Source of the DNA: Bicyclus anynana
Lineage: Eukaryota > Arthropoda > Insecta > Lepidoptera > Nymphalidae
Assembly: GCF_947172395.1 (NCBI RefSeq)
Contig: NC_069085.1
Span: 7,410,112 to 7,474,111, forward strand
Direction: 5' to 3'
DNA: 64,000 nt
The stretch's first letter is position 1. Each line of letters begins with the position of its first letter. This document shows positions 1-12,160 of this stretch, piece by piece. The translations under genes were made by a program, and so were the position numbers. A model generated the notes under the pieces. It ran no database searches and had not been told where the DNA came from. It saw only the letters and a program-made list of their open reading frames with translations.

Positions 1-1200
1 CAGTCAATATTGACACAAAATCGAATTCGTAAAACATGATGTATATCTGATTTTTCAGTATGTATTCTAAGTTTGCAACTCTCAAACATTTTTACACACG
101 ATAACCTACGATATTGTGAGCAAAAAACCATATCGAAAGCTTTGCAAATTTTTGAGAACATTATATTTGTGACAAATCAAGCCTAACCGGAGCTCTGTAT
201 GCCAATTGTTTACCAAATTACTGAAAACTGAACCAGTACCTACCATAACACTACAGGTTTACACAATGAACATAAATATAACTTGCCGATCATAAAAGTT
301 TTATATTAGGTATTAAATAGCTATTTCAGATAACTATAATTTTTTTATTGAATTTATATCGTATATTTTTATGATAACATTTTCATTATTCGTTTTTGCA
401 GAATATTTTTAAACCACATGCATTTTTTCTATAGTTCGACTCTCAATTAACTATAAAAGTATCTGGTTTCCACAAGGATACATCTGTAATTATGCCTCTA
501 TAAATCGTCAATGTATAAATATTTAAGGACAACAAGTCGGAATGTGGCAGCGGCTAACAGGACTAGACGCGCAAGATGTTCAAACCAGTCGACAGGACAC
601 TGATAAAGACCGTCACACTGTTTTACTCGTACACCGCAAGTCCCGCAACAAATTAGCCATACTCAATTACGTTATTTATAAATGCTTACTTTTATTTTAC
701 AAAATGAAGCTAATATTACCTCGAATATAATATAACTGGCGGACGTCCGCGACTTTGTCCTCATGATTATAGTTTTTCACAAATCCCTCGGGAACTATAG
801 TTTTTCCGGGATGAAAGTTGCTCATGTATTAATCCAGAGTAAATCTATTTCTATTCCAAATTTCAGCCAAATCGGTTTAGTAGTTGCGGCTTTAATGAAT
901 AACAAACATCCAAAGAAACATCTATACAAACTTTCGCATTTAAAATATTAGTAGGATATATAGATACACAATATCTATACAGACTCCAAAACAAAAATTA
1001 TCAGTCAGAAACAAAATTTCATGTAAATTTTTCTCTGGTTATTTTTTTTTCTAGTTATTAGTTAGTTTCAGAAGGCTAAATACATCTAAGGTAGGTGTTT
1101 TTAAGGTGCAATTTGGAATTAAGTATAAATAATTTTATTAACTTAAATAAATCTTAATCCGCAGACTATGTTTGGGTTTAGGGTATGTTTGTTTGCTTAT
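1..1200. other. Gene-free AT-rich DNA
   Basis: Apart from the inverse Helitron-like piece at 735-950, nothing is recognisable. The two 62-codon frames are incidental. Confidence 0.6.
735..950 (-). repeat. Inverse Helitron-like fragment
   Basis: GGCGGACGTCCGCGACTTTG TCC at the start reads as the inverse of a GGACGAAGTCGC...CTAG-type end. AATTTCAGCCAAATCGGTTT AGTAG and AATAACAAACATCC are typical interior text. It produces a meaningless 62-codon frame. Confidence 0.4.
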
Positions 1201-1215
1201 ACGTAACTACTATGG

Positions 1216-1499
1216 GACTGCCTCGCCGGTTCAATGGTTAGCAGATGTGTTTAAAGTTTCTGTGTTCGTGTTCAGCAGGCTGATTCACTAACTTTGACTT
1301 AAGTTAGTTCACACAAACTTAACTGAGATTCTATGTAACAAATGTCATAGATACTGTCAACCCGCCGTAGATACGAGTATCATACAGGGTAGTCGACATT
1401 TCTCATGATTTGATGATTTGATATTTTCATGAGTTATTTGATGGTTATTTTAATAGGCTTAATAAAAACTAAATTAGTGAATAGGCCAGCTGGTCCTAA
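1216..1499 (+). repeat. Dispersed SINE-like repeat, family A copy 1
   Basis: Shares long stretches with 3559-3744 and 27579-27710: TTCACTAACTTTGAC, GATTCTATGTAACAAAT, GACATTTCTCA, TTTTAATAG and a tail like AAATAGGCCAGC. The head (CCTCGCCGGTTCAATGGTTA) looks faintly tRNA-like. It encodes no protein. Confidence 0.55.
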
Positions 1500-3060
1500 G
1501 ACGTTTTGAGTGCATTAGTCCGGCCTTGGTGATGTTACACCTCCGTGTCTCGGAGAGTACGTTAAGACGTTGGTTGCGGTCTTTGTATTTATATATAATA
1601 GTGCCAGTAAAAGAAACCAACATTATCACTCTAAGCCCTAAGAGCTTCATATCCTCTCTTTTAAAATATAGAATATATCTTTTAGAATATTTCTAATATA
1701 ACAGGATTTTGCTTAAGCCAATTTCGTTCTCTAAGTTCATCCTATCCTCTCCAGACTGAGCTTTGCCTGCTTAATAGATAAAAAAAAGTGTGTGTCAGCT
1801 CCGACGCACGAATGGACTTTACTCTTTCAGATCGACTGTCTAAATAGGTGTATGTTGCCCCCGCACTATGTACGTCTCAATACTTACGACTGAAAAGTGA
1901 AAGGTGCGCAGAATAAGTTGCGCACTAAAACATAACGTTGTCATTCGTTCATCGAATTTTACTGCCTATACTTTTTTCATACCGGGAGCTATATATGAAA
2001 AATCGATTCTTATGGAGTACTCCAACTCCAATAAACTCCAAAAAGCTTTAAGACATTCTTGTAAATAGGTACTTTATAATATTTTTCACAAATTTTCACT
2101 TTAGGTTACAAAATAATTAACATAACATTTACCTAAATGAAATAATAACTTCTATCCCGCTTAAGTCAACTGTGAAATAATATTAGCACCTTGCAACTTC
2201 AATCCATTTATGGGAAAACATTCTGCAGCGAATCACCAGGACTTAACCGTTGAAACGCCTGCATTCTCGATGCCCATCATGGACGTCCCACCGGCTAGAC
2301 CATTTACCGGCTAACCTATTTATACGTTGCGTTGAAAACAGGACTAAATGAATTAATGTAAATGTATACTATAAAAATTGTCGCAGGTGCAGGACGAGTT
2401 CCAGCCATCGTTGGATTTCGATTTAGCGCGCTTGCGTTGCGAAAGTTTTATTTATAGTCGCGCACTGCAATCGGTGGATAGCGATTACACCGCACACACG
2501 CATTTCATTTTGAAAAATCGTTCTACACTGTGCTTTGTCTTATTAAACTATGACGACTCTGGCGCAGTGGTTAGTGCTGTGGTTCTCACCATAGAAGTCC
2601 TGGGTTCGGTGGCGTGCACAAGTTTTTAACTAGGGTATGACCAGTAAGTAAACATTGGAAAATTCCTTGTCTAACTATATATTTTGTGATCCAACAATGG
2701 TTTGTATTGAGTTGCATTATTGCATTATGAAGTAATATCGTAACGCCAAACTTTTTCCGCGAGAAGTCCGGTAAGTTCAACATCATTAAAATGACCAGCG
2801 GGCAGAGCCTTGTTGACAATGTTGATGCAAACATATTTATAGTTTGCATTATAATTCAAACCGAAACGACGAAAATTTCGGAAGAAAAGCCTTCCGCTAT
2901 GCCTGACGACGAAAGTCTTCCAACAGTACGTTTTGCCAATTATGAAGTATAGATCAAAAACTTGGTCGCGCTTTATGAGAAGGCTCAGTTTCTCTCAGCT
3001 GAAGATGGAGCTAAGGCCTATGTTTAGAGTATCTCTGCGTGAATAAATCAGATAGAACTA
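1500..3060. other. Gene-free DNA with a GC-richer block at 2383-2530
   Basis: The block starts GCAGGTGCAGGACGAGTTCC and is denser in CG than its surroundings. It has an acceptor-like TTGTCGCAG in front but no donor, so it is not called an exon. 1785-1830 (GTGTGTGTCAGCTCCGACGC) looks like dispersed repeat text. Confidence 0.4.
2562..2640 (+). repeat. tRNA-like SINE head fragment
   Basis: CTCTGGCGCAGTGGTTAGTG followed by AGAAGTCCTGGGTTCGGTGG has A-box and B-box-like text without a tRNA cloverleaf. Probably a SINE head remnant. Confidence 0.4.
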
Positions 3061-3065
3061 AAATT

Positions 3066-3180
3066 TTTGATGACTTGGGACATTGGGGTCCCAAGGTGCT
3101 AGTACCTGCACCAGAACGCGGAGTGTTGACTGATGACGTCTTGCATGGGTGCCGCTGGATATTAGCGGCTTAGACAGTAT
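3066..3180 (+). repeat. Degenerate RTE-type LINE 3' fragment
   Basis: GGGGTCCCAAGGTGCTAG followed by CAGAACGCGGAGTGTTGA matches, with decay, the stretch coding WGPKVLEWRPR in the copy at 34545-34825. It is short and has no open frame. Confidence 0.4.
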
Positions 3181-3558
3181 GGTAGACATTATCTAAATGA
3201 AGTGCATCCCATGGGTGTAACAATACCAAAACGACCTTTTTAAAAGTTCAAATAAAAATGTTTATGCTCCTAAAAACCTTCAGTAACTATTTTAGATAAA
3301 ATCAGTACCATAATACTGACATTTTATTCTCTTCAATATAAATATTTCACTTGAGCCCGCGACTACGTTAACAGCATACGGGTCTTTAACACGAACGTAA
3401 TTGAAGTCGTAAAAACTTTTAATCTGCATCGATAACTATAATTTTACCGGCAAAGCGAAATTAAATTAATGTTTCAATTGGATGATAAAGTATATCATAG
3501 TCTTAAAAATACAAAATAGTTTTTGTAATTATTATTATTGGTAACAAATACATTACTA

Positions 3559-3744
3559 CAGCAGACTAATTCACTAACTTTGACGTATGTTAGTTGACAT
3601 ATAAATTGAGATTATATGTCATTCGGTGCCTACTGACATCGCTTCGTGGATATCATACAGTAGGTAAATGACAATTCTCAGTTAATTTGATGTTTATTTT
3701 AATAGGTTTTTGTAAATCAATTTAGTGATAAAACCAGCAGATAC
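3559..3744 (+). repeat. Dispersed SINE-like repeat, family A copy 2
   Basis: A diverged copy of 1216-1499, recognisable by TTCACTAACTTTGACGTATG, GTGCCTACTGACATCG, ATCATACAG and TTATTTTAATAGG in the same order. The tRNA-like head is missing. Confidence 0.5.
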
Positions 3745-4376
3745 CAATTACTTGTATAACCAAAATTTATTGAAGTCACTTTATAAATAGCGAGACTATT
3801 TAAGTCACTTAATATAATCACCTTCTTGAGCATGTGTCTATTAATTCAACGTCTATGTTAACAAGTCTCATCGGACTTGCTTCAGTACCTTCATATTTAA
3901 AGGCCTAGATTAAACGTTGATCAGGCGACAAGTTGGCTAAAGGCAGATGTCACAACCAGTTCGCCACGCCAGGCTGCAGAATCATGAAACACATGAAAGA
4001 TGGATATGCACCTTGTATATGAATTCATTACATTATAGCCTTAGAACTAGCGGTAATAAAACCCATAATATGTTTGAGGATTATTGTAGATCGTCTTGCA
4101 TTTAATAAACTAGTTGGATGGAACAACAATTTATCAGAAAATATCTTTATAACATTGACAGTCTGTAAACTTTAATCGTTGAATCATACATCAAATATTC
4201 ACTTAAACTGTTGGTAATTATTCACAATCAATGTTATGAATTTCACATCCTTTGCTGTTAAAGTTTTATTAAGGTAAGATACATCTTTATTTTCTATTTG
4301 ACGTAACTTGCATAATATATCCTAACTCGGATTTCATTTGAAGTTCGTCATATAAGGTTGAAAATTCGGTATTTTT

Positions 4377-5510
4377 AACCGACTTCCAAAAAGGAGGAGG
4401 TTCTACGTTCGGCTGTATGTATGTTTTTTTTTTTTTTTTTTATGTATGTCCAGCGATAATTCCGTCAATTATGGACCGATTTTGAAAATTCTTTTTTTGT
4501 TTTGTAGGGTTTACTTCCAGGGTGGTCCCATTTTTTTCATGTCAGGATCTGATGATGGCATCCTGGAGAAATTGAGGGGAACTTTCGAAAGTTGTAGAGA
4601 CGGCTAGTACGTTTGTTAGTGTTTCCATAAGGTATTTTAAACCACTACAACTTTATGAAGGTTTGGAGTTGGTCTGATGATGGAGCCGAAACACAGACGA
4701 TGGAACTCGTCAAGGATTTACAGCAGTCACCTTTTGTTTGGGCTTGATTAATTTGTATTGATGAGTACTTTCCACCTATATGGGTTGTGACTGTATTAAG
4801 GGTCTGGTGATGAAGACGAGGGACAGTGAAGAGAACTCCTCGACGGTTCACAGTAGCTACCTTGTGTTTGGACTTGATAAATTTGTATTGATGAGAACTT
4901 ACCACCTAGATGGATTGTGACTGTATTAAGGGTCTGATGATGAAGACGAGGGACAGTGAAGAGAACTCCTCGACGGTTCACAGTAGCTACCTTGTGTTTG
5001 GACTTGATAAATTTGTATTGATGAGAACTTTCCACCTAGAAGGATTGTGACTGTATTAAGGGTCTGGTGATGAAGACGAGGGACAGTGAAGAGAACTCCT
5101 CGACGGTTCACAGTAGCTACCATGTGTTTGGACTTGATAAATTTGTATTGATGAAAACTTTCCACCTAGATGGATTGCGACTGTATTAAAGGTCTGGTGA
5201 TGAAGACAAAGCACAGTGAAGAGAACTCCTCGACGGCTCACAGTAGCTACCTTGTGTTTGGACTTGATAATTTTGTATTGATAAGAACTTTCCACTTAGA
5301 TAGGTTGTGACTGTACACACACAGTGGGTATGCTAACACTAAAAATAAAAAAATTAAAGCCGTTTCTGAAAGAAATTTTGTAATTTAAACGGCTTGAATT
5401 AAAACATCACTGGCTTGGCACCGCCTTCAAATTGATCAGAAGGTAGCACATAGGTAAGATGTTATTTTTTGCTTTTTAGTTTAGGTTAATTTTTGAGTTG
5501 GAAGTCGGTT
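4377..5510 (+). mobile_element. Element with 13-bp perfect inverted ends and internal tandem array
   Basis: AACCGACTTCCAA (4377-4389) is the exact inverse of TTGGAAGTCGGTT (5498-5510). Between them are a poly-T tract, a diverged unit (4547-4671) and five units of about 130 bases. No coding frame of its own is convincing, so it looks non-autonomous. End-like remnants with the AGGAGGAGGTTCT / GAACCTCCTCCT motif recur near 8131-8163 and 50161-50184. Confidence 0.6.
4672..5316 (+). repeat. 130-bp tandem repeat (minisatellite), five units
   Basis: Units start at about 4672, 4803, 4933, 5063 and 5193, each opening with TCTG(A/G)TGATG and closing with GGTTGTGACTGTA or GGATTGTGACTGTATTAAG. Units 2-4 are nearly identical and the outer ones are more diverged, as expected when the array grows from the middle. 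The repeated small open frames on the - strand are a by-product of the periodicity. Confidence 0.85.
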
Positions 5511-8100
5511 GAATTTTTTTTATTAAAATTTTTATCAACAACTTTTTTCGGTTTTTGCCTCAAGTTTTACTTAAAAATGTCTTATATAAATGACGTAAAT
5601 ACTTAGCTTAAATCAAAGGTTTGCAGTGATAACTTCTGGGAGGGTAAACCGCTTCGTAACGTAACGCGTTACGGCACCAATCTGTCTGGCTTCCCTTTCT
5701 CTCAAGCATACTGCGCAGTTTTAAGTTATCATTACCATAGATCGGGACGCTTGACAGAAGTGATAACAATTCAATGTACCTAGTTTTCTTTTCTATTAGA
5801 CTAACTTCTTTGTCCAACTGCTTTAAGTAACAACTACGTTAATATTAACATCTATATAGGTAGTTCTTTGAAAAGTGTTTTTGAAAATGAGGCTTTGAAG
5901 GTATGTTTCAAACTACTAATTATTTGCAATCATTCCACGTTTATCTGTTACGTTCATAGTTCATTAATTACAGAAACTCATAAAGGTAAGTCAGAATGGA
6001 GCCCGAGGCGGCAGTGTTAAAGACGGCAGCTTGTCCGCGCAATGTGCGCCGGCGACCTTTGGGAGCAATTACGTTATACGCGTGCGACGCGCACGCACTG
6101 GCGAGTGACGACGTCTGTTTTACTGATAATATGGAAAGTGCCACATCGCGATATTCCCCTCTATAGTTTTTTTACGTCAGATTTTAATCAAATGTTCTAC
6201 GTGACCTTTAAACATTGTCAAGTATATTATACGCGATTTAATGCTACCTGTATTAATATTCAACAAAATAATATGAATTATGGTTTAGAACCGAATTCCC
6301 TTACACGTGGGAATTTAATTAGTATAGTAATTATAGTGTTATCAGGTGCTACCATCGTGTAAGTCAAATTTAAAATCTTTCAAACCGGTAGTGTGACCTA
6401 GTTTAAACGGTGTAGGCACATTAATCTATTATTATTAAATTTGTTGATTAAATATATCCTGATAAATTTAATAATGACTGGCGACCCTGCACTAGAAAGC
6501 GCAGTTTTGGTCGACCCTCCATCAGGTAGACTGACGACATCAAGCTAGTCGCCGGGATTCCCTGGGTGCAGGCGGCTCAGGATCGTGATGTTTGAAAGTC
6601 CTCACAAAAGGCCTAGGTTCTGCAGTCCATTCGCCGATATGAAGATGATGATGATATTGAATTCAAGTCACATTAAGTCTTGAAAATATTGTCTACGACA
6701 TTACAATCGTAGCTACCACAAAACATAGAAACCTTGACCATTCTCGTAATTCAAAAAAGTCATCAAAATAGTTACAAGCGTGTAGTAAAAAAATTTAATT
6801 CGAATAGTGACTTTTGAGAGTAGATTATCTATATATATGTATTACCTTAATTTTTAAAGTATTTTACAATGTTTTGTTGTAATCTGATTAGTAGTAGCAA
6901 TGAAGGAAGACACATTTGGAACGTTAATAAATTTTAAATGAAAAAGTAGGAATGCATGTTTTAACTACTCATCTTTATTAATCGGTAGCTAATGAAAATA
7001 AAAAGATTAGTACTTATATCTACTTACATCGATATAGGAGTCAAGAGGATTATGAAAAGAAAAGTACAACGTTTGTTATTATTTCTGACATCGTTAGATT
7101 CAAGGAGTCAAATGAGAATTTCATTCAATTAAAGAGTGGTAGGTGTAAGATTACGCTATAGCTTATAATGTCTATCACAGCTATAATCGGCTTTCGGATG
7201 AAAATAATGCTTACAATAAAAGCGTAAAAAGATCCTGCGCAAGAGACGATGTGGGGATTAATAGTAGCAATTTAGCCGTTGCATATCGCGGTGCGGCGAG
7301 CGCGCCCGCCTCGGCGGTAGCCTTTTTATTATGCGCCAATGCCTCCGAGATTAATGTAGTTAACGACAATTTTACCTGACATTTATAATAAAGTTTCACG
7401 GATAATTTTTAACTACATGGTCTACCTCTACATCTTGGAAAAAGTAGTACCCAGTCTCAATTTCATCCTGGATTTTGTTTTCATAAACCTAACAATAATG
7501 TTTATTTTTAAAGAAAATTTATGAGATATATAATAAAATGTAAAAACCCTTAAACATTCCTGAACTTAACTTTAATCCTACCTAAATAGTAAACTTAATG
7601 CCATGATTTATAATGCTTAGAAGAACAAATTGCGAAAAGAAATCTCAAGTTTTACTTTTGTGGGCTAGGCATAATATAAATTCCTTGTTTGATTAGACAT
7701 TCATTGCATGATAGCTTTTTCGGTGAGAATCGTCTTATCTACTGCATGTTGCATTAAAGTAAAGTTAAAGCCTCAAACACCTTTGGTCTATTGTCGTGCC
7801 CACTCCTAATAGTCTTTTCCGACTAGGTGGAGGGAAATGAGAGTACTGGTCATAGTTAAAATAAAGATATGGCAAATATTCATTAAAAAGAACTTGGCAT
7901 ATGTAACAACCGCGCATAGAACGAATCGAATAGAATCTTTTTAACATAAAAATGGAACAGGCTTCAAAGACGTATTTCAGTTATTTTGATTTTAACACAA
8001 AATTACTAAACAGATTTACATGAAAATTAAATACCAATCTGGGAGTAAACTCGTTTAAAATAATAAATTTGTTGATAAATGACGAAGTTATGACGTAACA
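5511..8100. other. Gene-free DNA with GC-rich unique blocks
   Basis: Holds the LINE piece at 6474-6655 and two short CG-dense blocks: 6020-6120 (CGCGCAATGTGCGCCGGCGA) and 7255-7325 (CGGTGCGGCGAGCGCGCCCG). Neither is coding. They may be regulatory. Confidence 0.4.
6474..6655 (+). repeat. RTE-type LINE 3' fragment with (GAT)n tail
   Basis: TGGCGACCCTGCACTAGAAA, GTCGACCCTCC, GACGACATCAAG, GGCGGCTCAGGATCGTG and a GATGATGATGAT tail follow the order of an RTE ORF2 C-terminus and its 3' end. Frame-disrupted. Confidence 0.55.
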
Positions 8101-8104
8101 AACA

Positions 8105-8170
8105 TTTAAAAAAAATATACGAGTCGAAACGAGAACCTCCTCCTTTTTTTGAAGTCGGTTAAAAAGGAAA
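8105..8170 (-). repeat. Remnant end of the AACCGACTTC-type element
   Basis: GAGAACCTCCTCC, then a T run, then GAAGTCGGTTAAAAA, which is the reverse of the 4377 element's left end. Only this terminal piece is recognisable. Confidence 0.45.
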
Positions 8171-8254
8171 AACGTGAAAAAGGTACGTGGTGCTCTGTAA
8201 TGACCAAACACTCAAGACAATGGTGACAAAGCCATTTTACATGCGAATGTATTA

Positions 8255-8465
8255 AAAAGTCCATTGACGTGCTGCAGAGGCTGCATGTCAACGGGTCGCT
8301 GTAGCAGGCAGGTGGCGCGAAGGCCGGCCCGGGAGCGACTCGCTTAATTGATTCCAATCTGGGACCAGATTCAAGATAATTCTCTCGTGTGTTCACTTTC
8401 GCTCTCTTACAAATGGAACGCGTTGTAACAGTGGATCGTAAGGACGACCGCTCCCGGGGCAATGC
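8255..8465. other. GC-rich unique block, possible cis-regulatory module
   Basis: CG-dense over about 200 bases (AAGGCCGGCCCGGGAGCGAC) with one GCAGGTG E-box at 8308-8314. Open frames across it have no recognisable domain. Confidence 0.35.
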
Positions 8466-8639
8466 ACTGTAATACTGACCCTTTTACTGTTCCTGTACCA
8501 TACCAACTCAGATGTTCTTTAAAAACGTTGCCGATTGAAACGTACAATCGATATTCTTACAAAAACTATATAATATAACTAAGATGTATAATACTACAAA
8601 ATAGAGATAGGTAAACTTAACAGTTTATAATTATTAGCC

Positions 8640-8860
8640 TATTTTAACGGCAAGGCCAGGCCCTTCTCTTTATAATAGGGTATATAGGAGCTTAGACCCA
8701 TCACACAGTTCTAATGTGGGTTAACAGGCTTAAGGTGATATTATTTGACCATTTATCGATGACTATCTATCAGAAGTTAACGAGGATTACCAGGACGTAC
8801 GGCTCAACCTGTTCTTCCAGACTACTAATTTACCAACTCCCGGCTGAGAATTTATACCAA
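8640..8860 (+). repeat. Dispersed non-coding repeat (ACCCA-CAC-GCTG family)
   Basis: GGAGCTTAGACCCATCACAC, AATGTGGGTTAACAGGCTTA and ACTCCCGGCTGAGAATTTA recur in related form at 17556-17670, 35455-35640, 43770-43860, 44330-44450 and 44740-44820. Confidence 0.45.
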
Positions 8861-10160
8861 TGTCTTACATGAAAAAGATAAGTGTTCTAAACGATAAAGA
8901 AGCTTGGTATTAAATTGCTCTATTACGATTGTGTGCTTAGCACTAGAACAATTTGTAAAATGGTGATAAACAAAAAATAAACCCTGGCTGAGTTTGCTGT
9001 GGACTCTTCTCGAATCAAGGCGCATTTAAAACCCTCGTAGTTTTATTTTTTTAGGTTTTCTACCAATTATTATCACCATTAGCTAATAATATTAAATAAT
9101 AAACCTGACGTTTCGGAAGTGCTTGTAAACTAAGCCTTCAATTAGGCTTGGTTTGATAAATTAACCTGACCACGACTCGCATCTAGGACCTTGTTCTCTG
9201 TAGCCTACTTCTAATCACGAGACTAACGAGGCAGTATTACATATAATTTCAAATGAATGATATGTTATGTTTGTATATATATGTTATATTTTGCCAGAAA
9301 TTTTCATGACAATATGCTGATCTTAACATTATAGCAAAGATAGTAGTACATTACGATAGTATACCAAGGGAGCCAATGAAGTAAACAAAATGCAATAGTA
9401 TCACGTAAAGAAACACCAGACACATTTCAAAAAAGTGACATTGCATAGGCTGCGTACATGACACCTGAAGAATTTGACTTACGAATCCATATAGGGTCGG
9501 TATAGCAGTAATGAAAAGCCTAATGCACCTTACCAATCAACTACCGATAAATAGCATATAAAATAAAAATAGGCTAAGAACGCTGTAGCTGCGACGAATT
9601 CCGAGCTTCAGACTGAAGCGTGCGCCTGGTTTTTGTACGGGCAGGTGCAGCGCATATGCTATTAAATTGTCAAAGACTACACCGTATATACGTCTACAAT
9701 AGCCTCAGATATAGCTGAATCCAGGAATTAAAACTCAAAAAGAACTCAAACCTTTGTACACGAGATAAAAATTTACGACGCCGCAAAAATGTAAAGCGTT
9801 TACCGATATCTTAAACCGATACACCGATGCATCTATTTAAATGGAACTCGAGTATTTAAATGTAGGCTTACCCGTTCCCGGGCAATCATTACGCTCGGGA
9901 TGGAGTAATCGTAAACCGCAACATAGCGTAGCCTCGGCCGCGGTGTTGAGAACATGTGTACTTTGAATATACGTTCGCAAGAATGGTCGCAATTAGGGTA
10001 GAATTGAGTAAGATATCGTAATGAGTGGAGGCGGGGCGTCGCCGGCTCACAATGCCCAGCTTTGTGTGCGGCGCATGTGCTGCGCGCGCGACTCGAGCTT
10101 TTACGGTTTCGGCGCGCGTCGTCTGCCATATGACTCCCGCTCGCGAGCCTAACTGTACCC
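8861..10160. other. Gene-free DNA with CG-dense block 9880-10145
   Basis: 9880-10145 contains GGCGGGGCGTCGCCGGCTCA and TGCTGCGCGCGCGACTCGAG, and 9641-9647 is GCAGGTG. The frames have no domain. A distal sens regulatory region is possible but unproven. Confidence 0.35.
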
Positions 10161-10164
10161 CACA

Positions 10165-10385
10165 GTACGAGGTTTCTTAGTTTACGAATACGAAATGCGG
10201 TGTCGAATTTTTCTTCATACTTAAAATATTCGTCTGCCTTTATCCCTTTATCTAGGGAACCCGTGGAGGTATCGTGTTGATATTAAAATCAGAATGTAAT
10301 CTGGCCCTTGAAACTGTAAAAAAGTCAAATTTCTAAGTTAACGTGATAAAAAAATACGGCCGTTTACGTTTACGCAAAAGATGTA
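10165..10385 (+). repeat. GGGTTCCG-family fragment, copy 1
   Basis: TTTATCCCTTTATCTAGGGA, GAGGTATCGTGTTGA, CCTTGAAACTGTAAAAAAGT and TTCTAAGTTAACG align with 11930-12060 in the same order. Confidence 0.45.
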
Positions 10386-10544
10386 GATATTTCAAAGGAA
10401 TCTAAATTATGGTAATTATTTTATAGTGTAGTTATGAAATTTAGCCAGTACCTATAGGTATATTTACGCAACGTTACAATAATATCTCCGGTGAAGAACA
10501 AATAAGTTATGTGTCTATATGTAATAACGATAACGTTTATAATA

Positions 10545-10665
10545 ATAAATTACCGGACCGGACCCGGTCAAACTTCGCTTTGACATATGTGCACTTCTTC
10601 GCTATCCCTACCCTACTCCTACCTCCACCACTACCCTACCTCCACCCTAAGAATACGATGATACT
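10545..10665 (+). repeat. Related CCCTA-rich repeat fragment
   Basis: GGACCCGGTCAAACTTCGCT followed by CTATCCCTACCCTACTCCTA and CTACCCTACCTCCACCCTAA, related to the CCCTA-containing repeats at 13445 and 48880. Confidence 0.35.
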
Positions 10666-11694
10666 CACAAATAACGTCGCTTTCTAGTGGTAAGACAATT
10701 TTCTAAATCGGTTCAGTCGATCTAGAGATTATCCTCTAGGTAAAACACCATAAACTTTACCACTTTATAAGATTAGTATAGACATATAACAATAAAAGAT
10801 AATCCTTTTTAAAATACTTAAATAATATTGCGATAAATGAAAGCTCATATAATTTGTATTTACACAACAAATGTTGATTTCTTTTACACAGCTCAGATAT
10901 TTCTCAGATCAAACAAAAGCTATGATATTTTTTCTTATACATACTAAAACCTTTTAGTTTATTGATTGAATTCATGTATTATGCTTAGTACAGCTACTTG
11001 ATAGATTTATAGTAGTACAATAAATTAATCTCTTATTATCCATTTATGAGACTTAAGCTTCAATAAATTCTAAAAATGATACCTTCGTGCCGTGATGTAG
11101 GCATTCTTAATAAGGATATTTTTTTTATTGTGAAGCAATAAATTATATAAATTGCCATCGGTATTAACTTCGCGTATTGTGTAAAGTTTTACCATAGGTA
11201 AATAATTTTTAATATATAGGCTCAGGTAATAAATAAATTACTTGAGATTCTCGGCGGGCGGTACAAAGCTCTCGTATTTCTGTGTATAAGCTTTTGAAAA
11301 TACTTCAGTGTCTACTGCCTAGCTCCTGTTCATTCACTCACAGAGTTATGTTATTACCTGTGGAGAGTTAGATGCCTTATGCATGGTAAATAACGTGAAT
11401 AGGAAAAAAGTAATTAAGTAGGTATAATACTAGTATTCTGGGACTAACTGGAAGTTGTGGTAAACTCGAACTTTATTTTTAGTTTGGGAGTTTAAAATTT
11501 TTGAATAGACTCAAGTCTACTGGCTTATTCGTTCACTCGATTTCTATCAGAGGATAAAGTCTGTTGACTGCTGACTTTGTGAAAGTTTGTTTTGCTCATA
11601 TACATTCCAACTTAATTGAGAGACAAAAGGGAACTATAGCATAGAATCCTCTTTGAAAAACTATTAATATAACAAACAAACTGAGTCCGAGGGC

Positions 11695-12065
11695 CATGCG
11701 CATTTTATAGGGTTCCGCAGTAATACGTGGGTTTTTAAAGCTCTTGAGCAAAAGTCATTTAAAAGAAAGACAATTTTGAAGAAGAAGGAGAATGAATTTG
11801 GTCTTTTTAGGTTCCGTAGCTCAAAAGGAAAAAGTGGAATTTTTAGAATCATTTCGTTGTCCGTACATGTGTCAGTCTGGTCAGGTCAGTAGGTCACATA
11901 CTTTGACTGGCCATTCGTCAATCTGTCTGTTTGCGAAGACCCTTTATCGAGGGAATGCGAGGTATCGAGTTGAAATTTTAACTATTTTTATAGTCCCTTG
12001 AAACTGTGAAAAAATTAAACTTCTAACTTAACGTAATTATGCTGTACTCGGCTGTTTATGCCTTA
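11695..12065 (+). repeat. GGGTTCCG-family fragment, copy 2
   Basis: TATAGGGTTCCGCAG at the start, then CGTCAATCTGTCTGTTTGCG, GAGGTATCGAGTTGAAATT and CCTTGAAACTGTGAAAAAAT. No coding frame that could be real. Confidence 0.5.
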
Positions 12066-12084
12066 ACAAAACGTATATTTCGCT

Positions 12085-12160
12085 CCTCTCAAGGCTATCA
12101 ATGCGGTTTTGGATCAAGGTCCTGGGTTCAAATCCTGGGTCATTATAACGTACTGAGATT
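12085..12160 (+). repeat. tRNA-like SINE head fragment
   Basis: CTCAAGGCTATCAATGCGG, then AGGTCCTGGGTTCAAATCC (B-box-like). The body that follows is unlike SINE families 1 and 2. Confidence 0.35.

Noticed and set aside
4796..5295. Three near-identical 79-codon frames on the - strand, spaced 130 bases apart
   Set aside because: They are the 130-bp tandem repeat read in one frame. Each overlaps the next and none has a domain.
4672..5316. CRISPR-like array
   Set aside because: Units are contiguous 130-bp tandem copies with no unique spacers, in an animal genome.
11664..12001. Frames of 62 and 69 codons around 11.7-12.0 kb
   Set aside because: They lie in a dispersed non-coding GGGTTCCG-family repeat with copies at 10165 and 25905.
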